DNA of 64,000 bases from Gemmata massiliana (GCF_901538265.1 NZ_LR593886.1:7523738-7587737), one strand, 5' to 3'; shown: positions 44,654-54,639, counted from the first letter of the stretch. A program made the numbers and translations. The notes: a model not told the origin generated them from the sequence alone.

Positions 44654-45349
44654 TCACTTCTGAAGTTTCCGCGTGTCGACGGGTTGGGCGTCATCGGGCA
44701 TGATGACCTTCTTCATCTCGTCCACGTCGAAGTCTTTTTTGACGCGGAAAACGGAGCCGTCGCCGAGCAGGACGTGGAACGAACCGCCGAACAGCCCGCC
44801 GAGTTTGGGTAGTGGTTGCTTGGCGCCAAATGGGAGGTCGTCGGGCTTGGACCAGATCACCGGGTCACCCGCCTCAACGACCAGCGCCGTGTTGGATAGG
44901 CCGTCCGGGACCGCGTTGAGTTTGTAGCTCGATCCCTTCTCGTTGAAGAGCGCCCCCTTCCCGACGAACCGCTGGTAGAAGGTTTCACCGGCCTTCGCCT
45001 TCACGCGGACGGGGACGTAAATCTTGGGCATCTTCGCGACGAGTTTCTTGTTGTGGGCGCTGTCCCAGGGCTCGTCGAGTTTGAACTCCTTATACAGATC
45101 CTCCGCGTCGAGGTACGGCAGCAGCGCCACGCGCCAGCTCAGCAGCGCCCGACCGTCCTTATCGGTGATGTCATCGACCCACTGGAACTCGTGTGAGTCG
45201 CTGTACCCGTGGAACCCGAGTCCGATTTGCTTGAGGTTCTGCAACGCCGCTTCGAGTTCCTTCGGCGTCGGCTCGTCGGCCGCCGGCGCGGACCAGCCCA
45301 CCGCGCCCCCGAGGAGCGCGAGCACCAGTGCGAGGGATCTTACGGGCAT
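44654..45349 (-). CDS. DUF1559-like secreted protein, tandem copy B
   Basis: 231 residues with a signal peptide (MPVRSLALVLALLGGAVGWS). Shares with copy A: NLKQIGLGFHGYSD, ITDKDGRALLSWRVALLPYL, EFKLDEPWDSAHNKKLVAKMPKIYVPVRVKAKAGETFYQ, DGLSNTALVVEAGDPVIWSKP and VLLGDGSVFRVKKDFDVDEM. The pair clearly arose by duplication. It precedes glgB on the minus strand with 26 bases between, though a functional link is not evident. Confidence 0.85.
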   Translation of the reverse strand: MPVRSLALVLALLGGAVGWSAPAADEPTPKELEAALQNLKQIGLGFHGYSDSHEFQWVDDITDKDGRALLSWRVALLPYLDAEDLYKEFKLDEPWDSAHNKKLVAKMPKIYVPVRVKAKAGETFYQRFVGKGALFNEKGSSYKLNAVPDGLSNTALVVEAGDPVIWSKPDDLPFGAKQPLPKLGGLFGGSFHVLLGDGSVFRVKKDFDVDEMKKVIMPDDAQPVDTRKLQK

Positions 45350-45374
45350 TGTGAACCTCCGAGTGCGAGTCGGG

Positions 45375-47348
45375 TTACAGTTTCCCCTTGAAGAAGACGG
45401 CGCCCAACGGAGGCAGATTCAGCGCCACGGAATATTTTTGGCCGTGCATCGGCTGGAACTCCGCGTACACGCTGCCCGAGTTCCCGACGTTGCTCCCGCC
45501 GTACACCCCCGCGTCAGTGTTCAGCACCTCGGTCCACGCCCCCGGCCCGGGCACGCCCACGCGGTAGTTGTGGCGCGGGATCGGCGTGAAGTTGTAAACG
45601 ATGACGATGACGTCGTCGCCCTTCCCCTTCCGCATGCAGGCGATGACGCTGTTCGCGGCGTCGGTGCAGTCGATCCACTCGAACCCGCCGGGCTGGTTGT
45701 CCAGTTCGTGCAGCGCGGGTTCGGTCGCGTAGAGCTTGTTCAGGTCGCGCACCACCCCCTGCACGCCCTTGTGGGGGGTGAATTTCAGGAGGTGCCAATC
45801 GATGCTCTGGTCGTGCCGCCACTCCTGGCGCTGGGCGATCTCGTCGCCCATGAAAATGAGTTTCTTGCCAGTCATGCCCCACTGGTAGGCGAAGAGGAGG
45901 CGCATGCCCGCGTACTTCTGCCACTCGTCGCCGGCCATCTTGTCCCAGAGCGGCCCCTTGCCCTGCACCACCTCGTCGTGCGAGAGCGGCATCACGAAGC
46001 TCTCGTTGTAGGCGTAGAGCATGCGGAACGTGAGGTCGTTCTGGTGGTGCTTCCGGTGGACCGGGTCCATCATGAAGTATTTGAGCGTGTCGTGCATCCA
46101 GCCCATGTCCCACTTGTAGCCGAACCCGAGCCCGCCGACGTAAGTGGGGCGCGACACCATCGGCCACGCGGTCGATTCCTCCGCGAACGTCTGCACGTCC
46201 GGGAAGTGCTTGTACACCTCCTCGTTGAACCGGCGCAGGAAGTTCACCGCGTCGATGTTCTCGCGCCCGCCATACTGGTTCGGCACCCACTCGCCCGCCT
46301 TGCGCGAGTAGTCCAGGTACAGCATGGACGCGACCGCGTCGACCCGCAGCCCGTCGATGTGGTACTTGTCGAGCCAGAACATCGCGGACGAGAGCAGGAA
46401 GCTGCGCACCTCGTGCCGGCTGTAGTTGAAGACGTAGCTGCCCCAATCCGGGTGGAACCCCTGTTTGGCGTCCGCGTGCTCGAAGAGGGCGGTCCCGTCG
46501 AACCGCGACAGCGCCCAGGCGTCGGTCGCGAAGTGGCTCGGCACCCAGTCGAGGATCACCGCGACGCCGTGCTGGTGCAGCGTGTCCACGAGGAACATCA
46601 GGTCTTGCGGCGTCCCGTACCGGCTGGTCGCGGCGAAGTACCCGGTCGTCTGGTAGCCCCACGACGCGAAGAACGGGTGCTCCGTGATCGGCAGCAGTTC
46701 GACGTGCGTGAATCCCATGTCCTGGCAGTATGCCGCGAGCTTCGGGGCGATGTCGCGGTAGTTCAGCGAGTGGTACGGCGGGTCGGCCTCGCGCATCCAC
46801 GACCCGAGGTGGACTTCGTAAATGCTCACCGGCTTGTCGTGGGCGCCCTTCGACTTGCGCTTCGCCATCCAGTCGGCGTCGCTCCACTGGTAGCCCAGAT
46901 CCCAGGTCACCGCGGCGGCCTTCGGCGGGATCTCGCAGGTGAACGCGAACGGGTCCGTTTTTTCGGCGACGAACCCGCCGGGCGCGGCGATGTGGTACTT
47001 GTAGCAGGAACCCGTCTTCACACCCGCGATGAACCCGCCCCACACGCCCGACGAGCCCACGGCGCGCAGCGGATTCTTCCCGCGGTCCCACCCGTTGAAG
47101 TCGCCGACCACGCTGACGTAGTCCGCGTTCGGCGCCCACACCGAGAAGTGGTACCCGCTCGCCCCGTTCACGGTCGCGGGGTGCGAACCGAGCTTGTCGT
47201 AGAGCCGGAGGTGACTGCCCTCGTTAAAGAGGTACATGTCCTGTGGGCCGAACCAGCCGTACTCGCCGGGAGCCGAGGGATTGGGCGCTGCGGGCGCGGG
47301 GTCCGAGCCGAACGGCAGGAACTTGGACGTTTCGCCGGCGTGACTCAT
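45375..47348 (-). CDS. glgB: 1,4-alpha-glucan branching enzyme
   Basis: 657 residues from ATG 47348. An N-terminal CBM48-like domain (YHFSVWAPNADYVSVVGDFNGWD near 65-87) precedes the GH13 barrel with the family regions: DWVPSHF, GLRVDAVASML (catalytic Asp), FAEESTAWP (catalytic Glu) and PLSHDEVV. The C-terminal beta domain ends ALNLPPLGAVFFKG. It forms alpha-1,6 branches in glycogen. Frame open to 47438 upstream, but the added residues lie in repeat-adjacent DNA. Confidence 0.95.
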   Translation of the reverse strand: MSHAGETSKFLPFGSDPAPAAPNPSAPGEYGWFGPQDMYLFNEGSHLRLYDKLGSHPATVNGASGYHFSVWAPNADYVSVVGDFNGWDRGKNPLRAVGSSGVWGGFIAGVKTGSCYKYHIAAPGGFVAEKTDPFAFTCEIPPKAAAVTWDLGYQWSDADWMAKRKSKGAHDKPVSIYEVHLGSWMREADPPYHSLNYRDIAPKLAAYCQDMGFTHVELLPITEHPFFASWGYQTTGYFAATSRYGTPQDLMFLVDTLHQHGVAVILDWVPSHFATDAWALSRFDGTALFEHADAKQGFHPDWGSYVFNYSRHEVRSFLLSSAMFWLDKYHIDGLRVDAVASMLYLDYSRKAGEWVPNQYGGRENIDAVNFLRRFNEEVYKHFPDVQTFAEESTAWPMVSRPTYVGGLGFGYKWDMGWMHDTLKYFMMDPVHRKHHQNDLTFRMLYAYNESFVMPLSHDEVVQGKGPLWDKMAGDEWQKYAGMRLLFAYQWGMTGKKLIFMGDEIAQRQEWRHDQSIDWHLLKFTPHKGVQGVVRDLNKLYATEPALHELDNQPGGFEWIDCTDAANSVIACMRKGKGDDVIVIVYNFTPIPRHNYRVGVPGPGAWTEVLNTDAGVYGGSNVGNSGSVYAEFQPMHGQKYSVALNLPPLGAVFFKGKL

Positions 47349-47492
47349 TGATGACCCTAGCACGATTGAGAGTGTGAGGAGATAAGGAAGAAGTACCGGA
47401 TTCGCGGCCCAACCGCCAGTCGCGAGGCCGCGCTTCAAGGTAAGAAGTGCAGCGAATGCAACGATTGTGCCGCGCGCAGCCGAAGGCCAGAA

Positions 47493-47701
47493 AAGGCGGA
47501 GAACAGAACCGCAGATAACGCAGATTACGCGGATCAGACAAAAGAAGAATGCGTACTGGTAAGCCCCAACAATAGGGGCATAAAAATCATTCTCTTGTCT
47601 GATCTGCGTTATCCGCGTGATCCGCGGTTCTGTTCTCCGCCTTCTGAACTCTGTTCTCTGCTTTCTGATCTGTGTTTTCTGTGTTCATCCGTGGCGATTT
47701 T
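47493..47701. repeat. Inverted-repeat element with GATCCGCG and CCACGGATGAACAC modules
   Basis: Arms of about 49 bases (47493-47541 and 47595-47643) pair with only a few mismatches, around a 53-base centre containing AAGCCCCAACAATAGGGGC. A tail to 47701 ends with TTTTCTGTGTTCATCCGTGG, the same end as at 6450-6478 and 55771-55801. The tail abuts the stop of the DUF4129 gene (5 bases). Nothing protein-coding. Confidence 0.88.
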
Positions 47702-47705
47702 GCAC

Positions 47706-49583
47706 CTACACCCCGACCCCCGCGCCGTGGACCAGTTCCTCCCACACTTCTTCCAACACGACGAGCGTGTTGCCCGGAATCGGGAGCGTGGAGTACGCCA
47801 TCCGCGTGTAGAGGTTCGCGAGTCGCGCGAGTGGTTCCGCGCGATCGGGAAACGCTTCTCCCACTCGGCGCGCGAACTCCAGCGCAGTTTCGGTCGGTTC
47901 GCGCCCCGCGTCGCGGTCCCAGGCCCACGCATCGAACGCTTCAAATGAGTACGCAATGAGTTCCGCCGGGTCGCGCCCGTCCGCGGTGCCGTCGGCAAAC
48001 GGGTTCGAGTACGCGCTGAAGGGCGGCGGGCGCACGGGCGCCAGGGGTCGGGCTTCGTCCGCGCGGCTCTTGCGGACCGTGCTGGTCTTCTGACCAAACA
48101 GGTTGGCCCACCACGCGCGGATCGCTTCGAGCCAGCGCCGCGCCCACTCGGTGAACGGCGCGAGGTACTTCAGCACACCGAAGAACAGCCCGAAGATGAC
48201 GGCGAGAATAATCAGCGCGAACACGATCCACTTCACGCCCTTCGCGACTTGGGCCAGTACGCCGCTGAGTTGCGAATCGGGCGGCGAACTACTGTTTTGA
48301 TTGCGGTCCCCGCCGTCCTCCTTCGCGTCCTCGGATTCGCGGTCCGGACCGCCCCCGCGACTATCGTCCTGGTCCTTTTGGGCTTCGGACTCGTTCCCCG
48401 AGCCCTTCCCTTTGCCCTTATCGTTCCCGCCGGACTGGTCGCCCTTCTTCCCGCTGCCGCCCTTGCCGTCCTGTCCCTTCCCTCCCGATCCCTTATCGCC
48501 CTTGCTCCCACCACCGGGGTTTCCGCCCTTCCCGCTCGCGGACCCGTTGCCGGCCTTGGTCTTGTTCCCCCCGCGGCCGTCACCCTCACCGGCCGAATCG
48601 CCGAGTTGGGCGTACTTTGAAGCGTCGCGTTTGGCCTTCCCCGCGCGTTCGATGCCGAACCAGGGCACTTCGGAGTGCGGGCGCGGGAGGAACGCCCCGA
48701 ACACCAGGAACACCACGATGAGTATCCCGCCCAAACCGAGCCAGCTCGCGGTCATCGCGCCGGGCACTTTCGCCTTGCGCTGCCGCAAATAGCGTCGAAC
48801 CCCCAATAGGCTCGTGGTCACGAGCAGCCCGAGCGCGCTCGCGATGTACACCGTCATTTGAACGAGCGTCGCCCACCGGCGCTTGTCGTCGTTGGAGTCG
48901 ACGAGCGACTGCCCCAGCGCGAATAACGGCAGTGCCGCGAGCGCGAAGTACAGCACCCACACTCCGGGCGTGTGGCCCGTTTTGCGCTGCGATTCGCGGT
49001 GCGCTTTGTACTTCTCGATCCAGTCCCACAAGCGCGAATCGTGCTGCGCTTTCTTTTTCTTCCCGCGCCGCTTGCGTTCCGGTTTCGCTTTCGGTTGGGA
49101 ATCACCCCCGACCTCGCGGTCGGGGTTCACCTTCTCGTCGTCCGCATCGAGACCGGCCGCCGAGAGCAGCCCGCGCCCACTCGCTTCCGCCTTCTCGTCG
49201 ATGTGCGTGCAGTCCCAGGTGAGTTTGTGCGCGCTCCACCAGACGAGGACGAGCAGCCCGAGGTTGACGAGCCAGCCCCAGGACTTGAGCCACCCACCGG
49301 GGTACTCGACGTATGAAAGCAGCGCGAGGTACGTGACGATCGCGAGCGCGACGCCATAAATCTTGGCGCGCCCGGCGTCGTACTGGATGGAAATGCGCGC
49401 GACGAGCACCGCGGCGAACACGAAGAAGAAGATCGTGTACAGCAGCCGGTCCGAGTACCGCCCCTCGTACAGCACTTCGATGAGGAAGAACACGAGGCTG
49501 CCGACCATGAGCATGACGAGCGCCGGGCTGAGCGCGGTCACGACGTAGTCGGCAACGGACGGCGATTCGCGTTCGGAGGCCAT
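47706..49583 (-). CDS. DUF4129 domain membrane protein
   Basis: 625 residues. Hydrophobic helices near 13-37, 46-62, 74-92, 102-118, 210-228, 240-258, 278-300 and 449-470. A low-complexity linker (about 330-430) is rich in Gly, Lys, Ser and Asp. The C-terminal DUF4129 segment has ELIAYSFEAFDAWAW, PTETALEFARRVGEAFPD and LARLANLYTRMAYS near 550-610. DUF4129 proteins are often next to transglutaminase-like and MoxR/DUF58 genes; none is seen here. Function unknown. Confidence 0.85.
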   Translation of the reverse strand: MASERESPSVADYVVTALSPALVMLMVGSLVFFLIEVLYEGRYSDRLLYTIFFFVFAAVLVARISIQYDAGRAKIYGVALAIVTYLALLSYVEYPGGWLKSWGWLVNLGLLVLVWWSAHKLTWDCTHIDEKAEASGRGLLSAAGLDADDEKVNPDREVGGDSQPKAKPERKRRGKKKKAQHDSRLWDWIEKYKAHRESQRKTGHTPGVWVLYFALAALPLFALGQSLVDSNDDKRRWATLVQMTVYIASALGLLVTTSLLGVRRYLRQRKAKVPGAMTASWLGLGGILIVVFLVFGAFLPRPHSEVPWFGIERAGKAKRDASKYAQLGDSAGEGDGRGGNKTKAGNGSASGKGGNPGGGSKGDKGSGGKGQDGKGGSGKKGDQSGGNDKGKGKGSGNESEAQKDQDDSRGGGPDRESEDAKEDGGDRNQNSSSPPDSQLSGVLAQVAKGVKWIVFALIILAVIFGLFFGVLKYLAPFTEWARRWLEAIRAWWANLFGQKTSTVRKSRADEARPLAPVRPPPFSAYSNPFADGTADGRDPAELIAYSFEAFDAWAWDRDAGREPTETALEFARRVGEAFPDRAEPLARLANLYTRMAYSTLPIPGNTLVVLEEVWEELVHGAGVGV

Positions 49584-49803
49584 GCGAGTTTTCTATAAGT
49601 TGCCCGCGACGCGCAACCGAATGCGCCGCAACCCATTGATGACGCTTCTCGCCCGCTGTGGTTTCGCGGGCGCCCCGAGACCAGGAACCGCGTCCCTCAA
49701 AACAACCCGAAACTGCCGCGTCCGGGTTGATCCTGCACCCCAAGTCGGGCAAGATAGAAGCGCTCCTGCCCGCCTTCCGCTCATCGACTCGCGAGCCGGC
49801 CTC

Positions 49804-52626
49804 ATGCGCATATCAATGTTCGCTGTTATCGCCTTATTGCCTTTCAGTGCAGTGGCTCGCGCCGCGGAACCGATCGACAACGATTACTTCGAGAAGAAAG
49901 TGCGGCCGATTCTGGTCGCGAACTGCGTGAGTTGCCACGACGCGAAGAAGCAAAAGGGCGGTTTGCGGCTCGATACGAAGGCCGAGTTCGCCAAGGGCGG
50001 CGAGAGCGGCCCCGCCGTTACCCCCGGCGCCCCGGACAAGAGCCAGCTCGTCGCGGCCGTCGGCTACGCGGGCGAAGTCAAAATGCCCCCCAAGGGCAAA
50101 CTCTCGGACGCCGACATCGCGATACTCACCGAATGGGTAAAGGGAGGCGCACCGTGGCCCAATGACGGTGCGGGAACCGGGACTGCCGGCGCGGGCGCGA
50201 AGTTCGACCTCCAGGCGCGGGCGAAAGCGCACTGGTCGTTCGGCGCGATCAAGCACCCGCAACCACCCCAAGTCGCGAATCCCAAAGCCCAAGTCACGAA
50301 CGAAATCGACCGGTTCCTGCTCGCGAAACTCGACGCGGCCGGTCTCACGTTCGCGTCCCCGGCCGAAAAGCGCACGCTGTTGCGCCGGATCTACTTCGAC
50401 CTGACCGGCCTTCCGCCGGCGCCCGCGGAGATTGATGCCTTCCTCAAAGACAATTCGCCGAACGCTTACGAAAAGGTCGTCGAGAAGCTGCTCGCCTCGC
50501 CCCAATACGGCGAGCGCTGGGGCCGGCACTGGCTCGACCTCGTGCGCTACGCAGAAACACAGGGCCACGAATTCGATTACGAAATCCCGGAAGCGTGGCG
50601 CTACCGCGACTACGTGATCCGCGCGTTCAACGCGGACGTGCCGTTCGACCAGTTCCTCACGGAGCAACTCGCGGGCGACCTATTGCCCCCGCGCCATGCA
50701 AAGGACGGCACGAACGAAGCACTCGCCGCGACCGGGTTCTGGTGGCTCGGAGAAGCGAAGCATTCCCCGGTCGATTCGCGCGCCGAATTCGCCGAACGCA
50801 TCGACAACCAGATTGATGTGCTCGGCAAGGCGGTGTTCGGTCTCACGATCAGTTGCGCGCGGTGCCACGACCACAAGTTCGACCCGATCGCGACCAAGGA
50901 CTACTACGCGCTGTTCGGGATACTGAGTAGCTCGCGCTACAACCGCGCCGATGTGAGTGATCCCGCACCCGTACTCAAATTGCTCAACGAACTGAAGACG
51001 GTTCGCGCGGAACTGGACCGTCTTCTAACACCCGCGAAGCCCACTGGGGCCAATGCCGCTCGCGCGACACAGGGAACGACCTGGCGCGAAAAGGCCGTCG
51101 AGTTCGAGCGTTTCGGCGGCGAGTGGCACAAGCGCTGGTTCGCCGACGGGTTGGCGTTCCGCCCCGAAGCCGCCACGGGATTCCCCCACAGCGGGTTGGA
51201 AGCCCGTAAGCTTACTGGGTCGCTACGATCTCCCACATTTACCATCGATAAACCCTACTTCGCGGTCCGTGTGGCGGGGCGCAGCGCCCGGGCGCGCCTC
51301 ATTCTCAATGGTCTGCAACTCATCCAAGACCCGATCTACGGCGGCCTCGCGCAGTCGATCAACCACGGCGAAGAACTCCGCTGGATGGTGTTCGACCTGC
51401 GGATGTGGAAGGGCCAACCCGCGTACCTGGAACTGCTCGACGACGGTCCGGGATGGGTCGCGGCCACGGAAGCGTGGTTCGCGGACGCACCGCCCCCGAG
51501 CGAACTGGGCACGAAGGTGAAATCGCCCGAGCTTCCCGTGGGCGCGAGCACCGAAGCGGACAAGTTCGTTGCCCGTATCCGCGAACTCGAAGCGAAACTC
51601 CCCGATGCCCGGCGCGCGCCCGTAATGGCCGACGGCAACGGGATCAACGAGCACGTGTTCATCCGCGGTAGCCACAAGAACCTCGGCGTCGAGGCGCCGC
51701 GGGCCACTCTCGAAGCGTTCGGTAAGTCCGCGTTCACCAGTAACGGGAGCGGGCGTCTCGAACTCGCACGCACCATCACCGACCCGTCAAACCCGCTCGT
51801 CGCGCGTGTGATCGTGAACCGGCTCTGGAAGCACCACTTCGGCGAGGGCATTGTTCGCAGCCCCGACGATTTCGGGGTCCAGGGCCAGGCCCCCACGCAC
51901 CCGGAACTCCTCGACTGGCTGGCGACCGAGTTGGTCACGAAGAAGTGGAGCCTGAAGTCGATACACCGACTGATGGCGCTCTCCACCGCGTATCGGCAGT
52001 CGAGCCACGCGACCCCGGAACAGACCGCGAAGGCGGCCACAGCCGACCCGCAGAACAAGCTGCTCCACCGGCAGAACGTGAAGCGCCTGGAAGCCGAAGC
52101 GATCCGTGACAGCGTGCTCGCGGTCAGCGGGCGGCTCGATCCCAAGATGGAGGGCCAGGGCGCGCTCCCGTTCCTCACCGACCACCAAGTCGGGCGCGGG
52201 CGCCCGGGGTCCGGGCCACTCGACGGCGACGGCCGGCGCAGCGTCTACCTGCAAGTGCGCCGGAACTTCATCAACCCGATGTTCACCGCGTTCGACTACC
52301 CCACCCCGTTCACCGCGATCGGCCGGCGCACGGTGTCCAACGTACCCGCCCAGGCGCTCGTGATGCTGAACAACCCGTTCGTGATCCAGCAGGCGGAACT
52401 GTGGGCGAAGCGCGTCCTTGCCGCGCCCGGCCAGAAGCCTGATGAGCGCGTGCGCCAGATGTACGTGACCGCGTTCGGGCGCGAACCCACCGCCGACGAG
52501 CGCACCAGCGCGGTCGCGTTCGTCACCGAGCAGTCCACGGAGTACGGCAAGCCCGACCACCCGAAAGCCTGGGCCGACCTCGCCCACGTGCTACTCAACG
52601 CGAAGGAGTTCATCTTCGTGGAGTGA
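49804..52626 (+). CDS. PSCyt1/DUF1549/DUF1553 planctomycete cytochrome-type protein
   Basis: 940 residues with a signal peptide (MRISMFAVIALLPFSAVARA); an in-frame ATG at 49582 is far upstream of the signal. Domains: PSCyt1 cytochrome c-like region with CVSCH near 40 and MPPKGKLSDADIAILTEWVKGGAPWP, DUF1549 with YFDLTGLPPAPAEIDAFL, a second CxxCH (CARCHDHKFDPI) and DUF1553 with VNRLWKHHFGEGIVRSPDDFG. Periplasmic. Function unknown, but two haem c sites are predicted. No DUF1501 partner is adjacent. Bases 49584-49803 hold no separate gene. Confidence 0.93.
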   Translation: MRISMFAVIALLPFSAVARAAEPIDNDYFEKKVRPILVANCVSCHDAKKQKGGLRLDTKAEFAKGGESGPAVTPGAPDKSQLVAAVGYAGEVKMPPKGKLSDADIAILTEWVKGGAPWPNDGAGTGTAGAGAKFDLQARAKAHWSFGAIKHPQPPQVANPKAQVTNEIDRFLLAKLDAAGLTFASPAEKRTLLRRIYFDLTGLPPAPAEIDAFLKDNSPNAYEKVVEKLLASPQYGERWGRHWLDLVRYAETQGHEFDYEIPEAWRYRDYVIRAFNADVPFDQFLTEQLAGDLLPPRHAKDGTNEALAATGFWWLGEAKHSPVDSRAEFAERIDNQIDVLGKAVFGLTISCARCHDHKFDPIATKDYYALFGILSSSRYNRADVSDPAPVLKLLNELKTVRAELDRLLTPAKPTGANAARATQGTTWREKAVEFERFGGEWHKRWFADGLAFRPEAATGFPHSGLEARKLTGSLRSPTFTIDKPYFAVRVAGRSARARLILNGLQLIQDPIYGGLAQSINHGEELRWMVFDLRMWKGQPAYLELLDDGPGWVAATEAWFADAPPPSELGTKVKSPELPVGASTEADKFVARIRELEAKLPDARRAPVMADGNGINEHVFIRGSHKNLGVEAPRATLEAFGKSAFTSNGSGRLELARTITDPSNPLVARVIVNRLWKHHFGEGIVRSPDDFGVQGQAPTHPELLDWLATELVTKKWSLKSIHRLMALSTAYRQSSHATPEQTAKAATADPQNKLLHRQNVKRLEAEAIRDSVLAVSGRLDPKMEGQGALPFLTDHQVGRGRPGSGPLDGDGRRSVYLQVRRNFINPMFTAFDYPTPFTAIGRRTVSNVPAQALVMLNNPFVIQQAELWAKRVLAAPGQKPDERVRQMYVTAFGREPTADERTSAVAFVTEQSTEYGKPDHPKAWADLAHVLLNAKEFIFVE

Positions 52627-52637
52627 ATGGGGTAGAA

Positions 52638-52848
52638 ATGCCGCCACGGATGAACGCAGAAAACACGGATCAAGACAGAGATCAAAGGGCAAAAAGCAGA
52701 ACCGCGGATCACGCAGATAACGCAGATCAGACAAGAGAATGATTTTTAGCCCCACCGAGGCTGAACGAATACTCATTCTTCCTTTGTCTGATCCGCGTTA
52801 TCTGCGTGATCCGCGGTTCTGCTTTCTGATCCGCCTTTCGCATTCCCA
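52638..52848. repeat. Inverted-repeat element of the GATCCGCG family
   Basis: Starts with GCCACGGATGAACGCAGAAAACACGG, then AAAGCAGAACCGCGGATCACGCAG (from 52693), which pairs with 52784-52825 (TTGTCTGATCCGCGTTATCTGCG and so on), 42-base arms with few mismatches. The centre contains AGCCCC/GAGGCT. It begins 11 bases after the PSCyt1 stop. Same modules as at 47493-47701 and 55590-55801. Confidence 0.86.
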
Positions 52849-52921
52849 CTCTGAAAGCCGTTCGCCGCGGTACGGTATCCGCCGTAAGAAAACGTGAAGT
52901 GTCGTTCACCCCGGGCGGGTC

Positions 52922-54223
52922 ATGCGAATCGCGTTCATTACCGCCGGTGCCGCGGGCATGTATTGCGGCAGTTGCATGCGGGACAATACGCTCGTCACCG
53001 CGCTCCGGCGCCTCGGGCACGACGCGCTGCTCATCCCCGCGTACATGCCCATCAAAGTGGACGAGCCGGATGCATCGCAGCAGAAGGTCTTCTTCGGCGG
53101 CGTGAACATCTACCTCGAACAGAAGTTCTGGCTGTTCCGCCACACCCCGCGGTTCCTCGACCGGCTGTTCAACTTCCGCTGGCTCCTGAAGTGGGTGTCG
53201 CGGTTCGCCGTGCGCGCGAAGTACAGCGAGCAGGCCGAACTCACGATTTCGATGCTGCGCGGCGCACGCGGGAAGCAGGCCAAAGAGGTCGAGAAACTGG
53301 TGGAGTACCTCCGGGACGAGAAACCGGACGTGGTGCTGTTCACCAACGCACTGCTGTCCGGCGCCATTCCCTCTGTGAAGCAAGCGCTCGGGGTGCCGGT
53401 GTTCGTCACGCTCCAGGGCGACGACATCTTCCTGGACGAACTCTCGGAGCACGAACGGCAGAAGTGTTTTGAGCTGATTCGCGAGAACGGGGGCTCCGTG
53501 GATGCGTACATCAGCACGAGTGCGTACTACGCCGACCACATGGCCGGCTACATGGGCGTGGCCCGCGAGAACATCCACGTCGTTCCGCCCGGCATCAGCC
53601 TCACAGGTCACGGCGGCCCCGCGGACGCGAACCCCACGCGCCCGCTCACGATCGGGTACTTCGCCCGGATCTGCCCGGAAAAAGGGTTCCACCGCGTTGT
53701 GGAAGCATTCATCCGGTTGCGCCAAACGCCCGGCGCACCGGACGCGAAGCTCCGGGCCAGCGGGTGGATGGGCGAGAACAACCGGGCGTACTTCGACGAG
53801 CAGGTGAAGCGGCTCACGAACGCGGGGCTGATCGGGGACTTTGAGCACGTGGAGAGTCCTGCGCACGACGACAAAGTGCGCTTCATGCGCAGTATTGATG
53901 TTCTCTGTGTGCCCACGGTGTACCGCGAACCGAAAGGGTTGTACGTGCTCGAAGCGTGGGCCAACGGCGTGCCCGTTGTGCTACCCGCGCACGGCTCGTT
54001 CCCGGAACTGGTCGAGTCCACCAACGGCGGGCTACTCGTGAACCCGGACTCGATCGAGGAACTCGCCGGCGGGCTGCACCGCGTGCTGACCGATCACGAA
54101 TTCCGCAGGGGCGCCGGGCGCGCGGGCGAAACCGCCGTGCGCGAGCGATTCACCGCCGACACGATGGCACGCGACACCGTCGCGCTCCTGAACCAGTTCG
54201 TCCGCACCCAGGCTCCCGTATGA
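52922..54223 (+). CDS. Family 4 glycosyltransferase (GT-B fold)
   Basis: 433 residues. N-terminal domain: MRIAFITAGAAGMYCGSCMRDN with a glycine-rich turn, then HVVPPGISL near 219-227. C-terminal GT1-type domain: TIGYFARICPEKGFHRVVEAF near 240-260, DVLCVPTVYREPKGLYVLEAWANGVPVVLPAHGSFPELVE with the E-x7-E motif near 330-370. Retaining sugar transfer from a nucleotide sugar; the acceptor is unknown. The gene overlaps the next by four bases and that one overlaps the third, so all three are co-translated. Confidence 0.9.
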   Translation: MRIAFITAGAAGMYCGSCMRDNTLVTALRRLGHDALLIPAYMPIKVDEPDASQQKVFFGGVNIYLEQKFWLFRHTPRFLDRLFNFRWLLKWVSRFAVRAKYSEQAELTISMLRGARGKQAKEVEKLVEYLRDEKPDVVLFTNALLSGAIPSVKQALGVPVFVTLQGDDIFLDELSEHERQKCFELIRENGGSVDAYISTSAYYADHMAGYMGVARENIHVVPPGISLTGHGGPADANPTRPLTIGYFARICPEKGFHRVVEAFIRLRQTPGAPDAKLRASGWMGENNRAYFDEQVKRLTNAGLIGDFEHVESPAHDDKVRFMRSIDVLCVPTVYREPKGLYVLEAWANGVPVVLPAHGSFPELVESTNGGLLVNPDSIEELAGGLHRVLTDHEFRRGAGRAGETAVRERFTADTMARDTVALLNQFVRTQAPV

Positions 54224-54639
54224 CGACCCCATTCAGTATCACGCGCCGTGTCGAGTTCGGGGACACCGACATGGCCGGCATCATGCACTTCTCGAACTTC
54301 TTCCGCTTCATGGAAGTGGCAGAAACGGACTTCCTCCGCGCCCGCGGGTTGTCCGTGAGTTGGATCGAGGACGGCGTGAAGTGGGGGTTCCCGCGCGTCT
54401 CGGTGACGTGTGACTACCAAAAGCCGGCGAAGTTCTCGGACGTGCTGACGATCGCGGTGCGCCTGGAGAAACTCGGGAAGAAGTCCGTGGGCTACCGGTT
54501 CGATTTCACGAACCAGCGCGGCGAACCGGTCGCGGTCGGGCGCATGACTTCGGTCTACTGTCGGGGCACCAACTCGGACCAGATCGAGTCCCTGGAGATC
54601 CCGGCCCGCGTGCGCGAGATCCTGGAAGGGCAACCGTGA
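54220..54639 (+). CDS. Acyl-CoA thioesterase, 4HBT/YbgC type
   Basis: 139 residues, hotdog fold. The N-terminal RVEFGDTDMAGIMHFSNFFRFMEVAETDFL carries the likely catalytic Asp (D17) and the conserved aromatic region; FPRVSVTCDYQKPAKFSDVL follows. The fold cleaves acyl-CoA or acyl-ACP thioesters. Starts at ATG 54220 inside the glycosyltransferase end (ATGA) and stops at 54639 inside the next gene's GTGA. Substrate unknown. Confidence 0.92.
   Translation: MTTPFSITRRVEFGDTDMAGIMHFSNFFRFMEVAETDFLRARGLSVSWIEDGVKWGFPRVSVTCDYQKPAKFSDVLTIAVRLEKLGKKSVGYRFDFTNQRGEPVAVGRMTSVYCRGTNSDQIESLEIPARVREILEGQP

Noticed and set aside
45024-47351. A 775-residue open frame on the plus strand
   Set aside because: Antisense to glgB and the end of the DUF1559-like gene; composition (Arg/Val/His/Pro-rich) is that of a shadow frame.
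51178-51240. A repeat-like insertion (ACAGCGGGTTGGAAGCCCG) inside the PSCyt1 gene
   Set aside because: The frame stays open and the domain order continues normally; it looks like ordinary coding sequence with a short palindrome.
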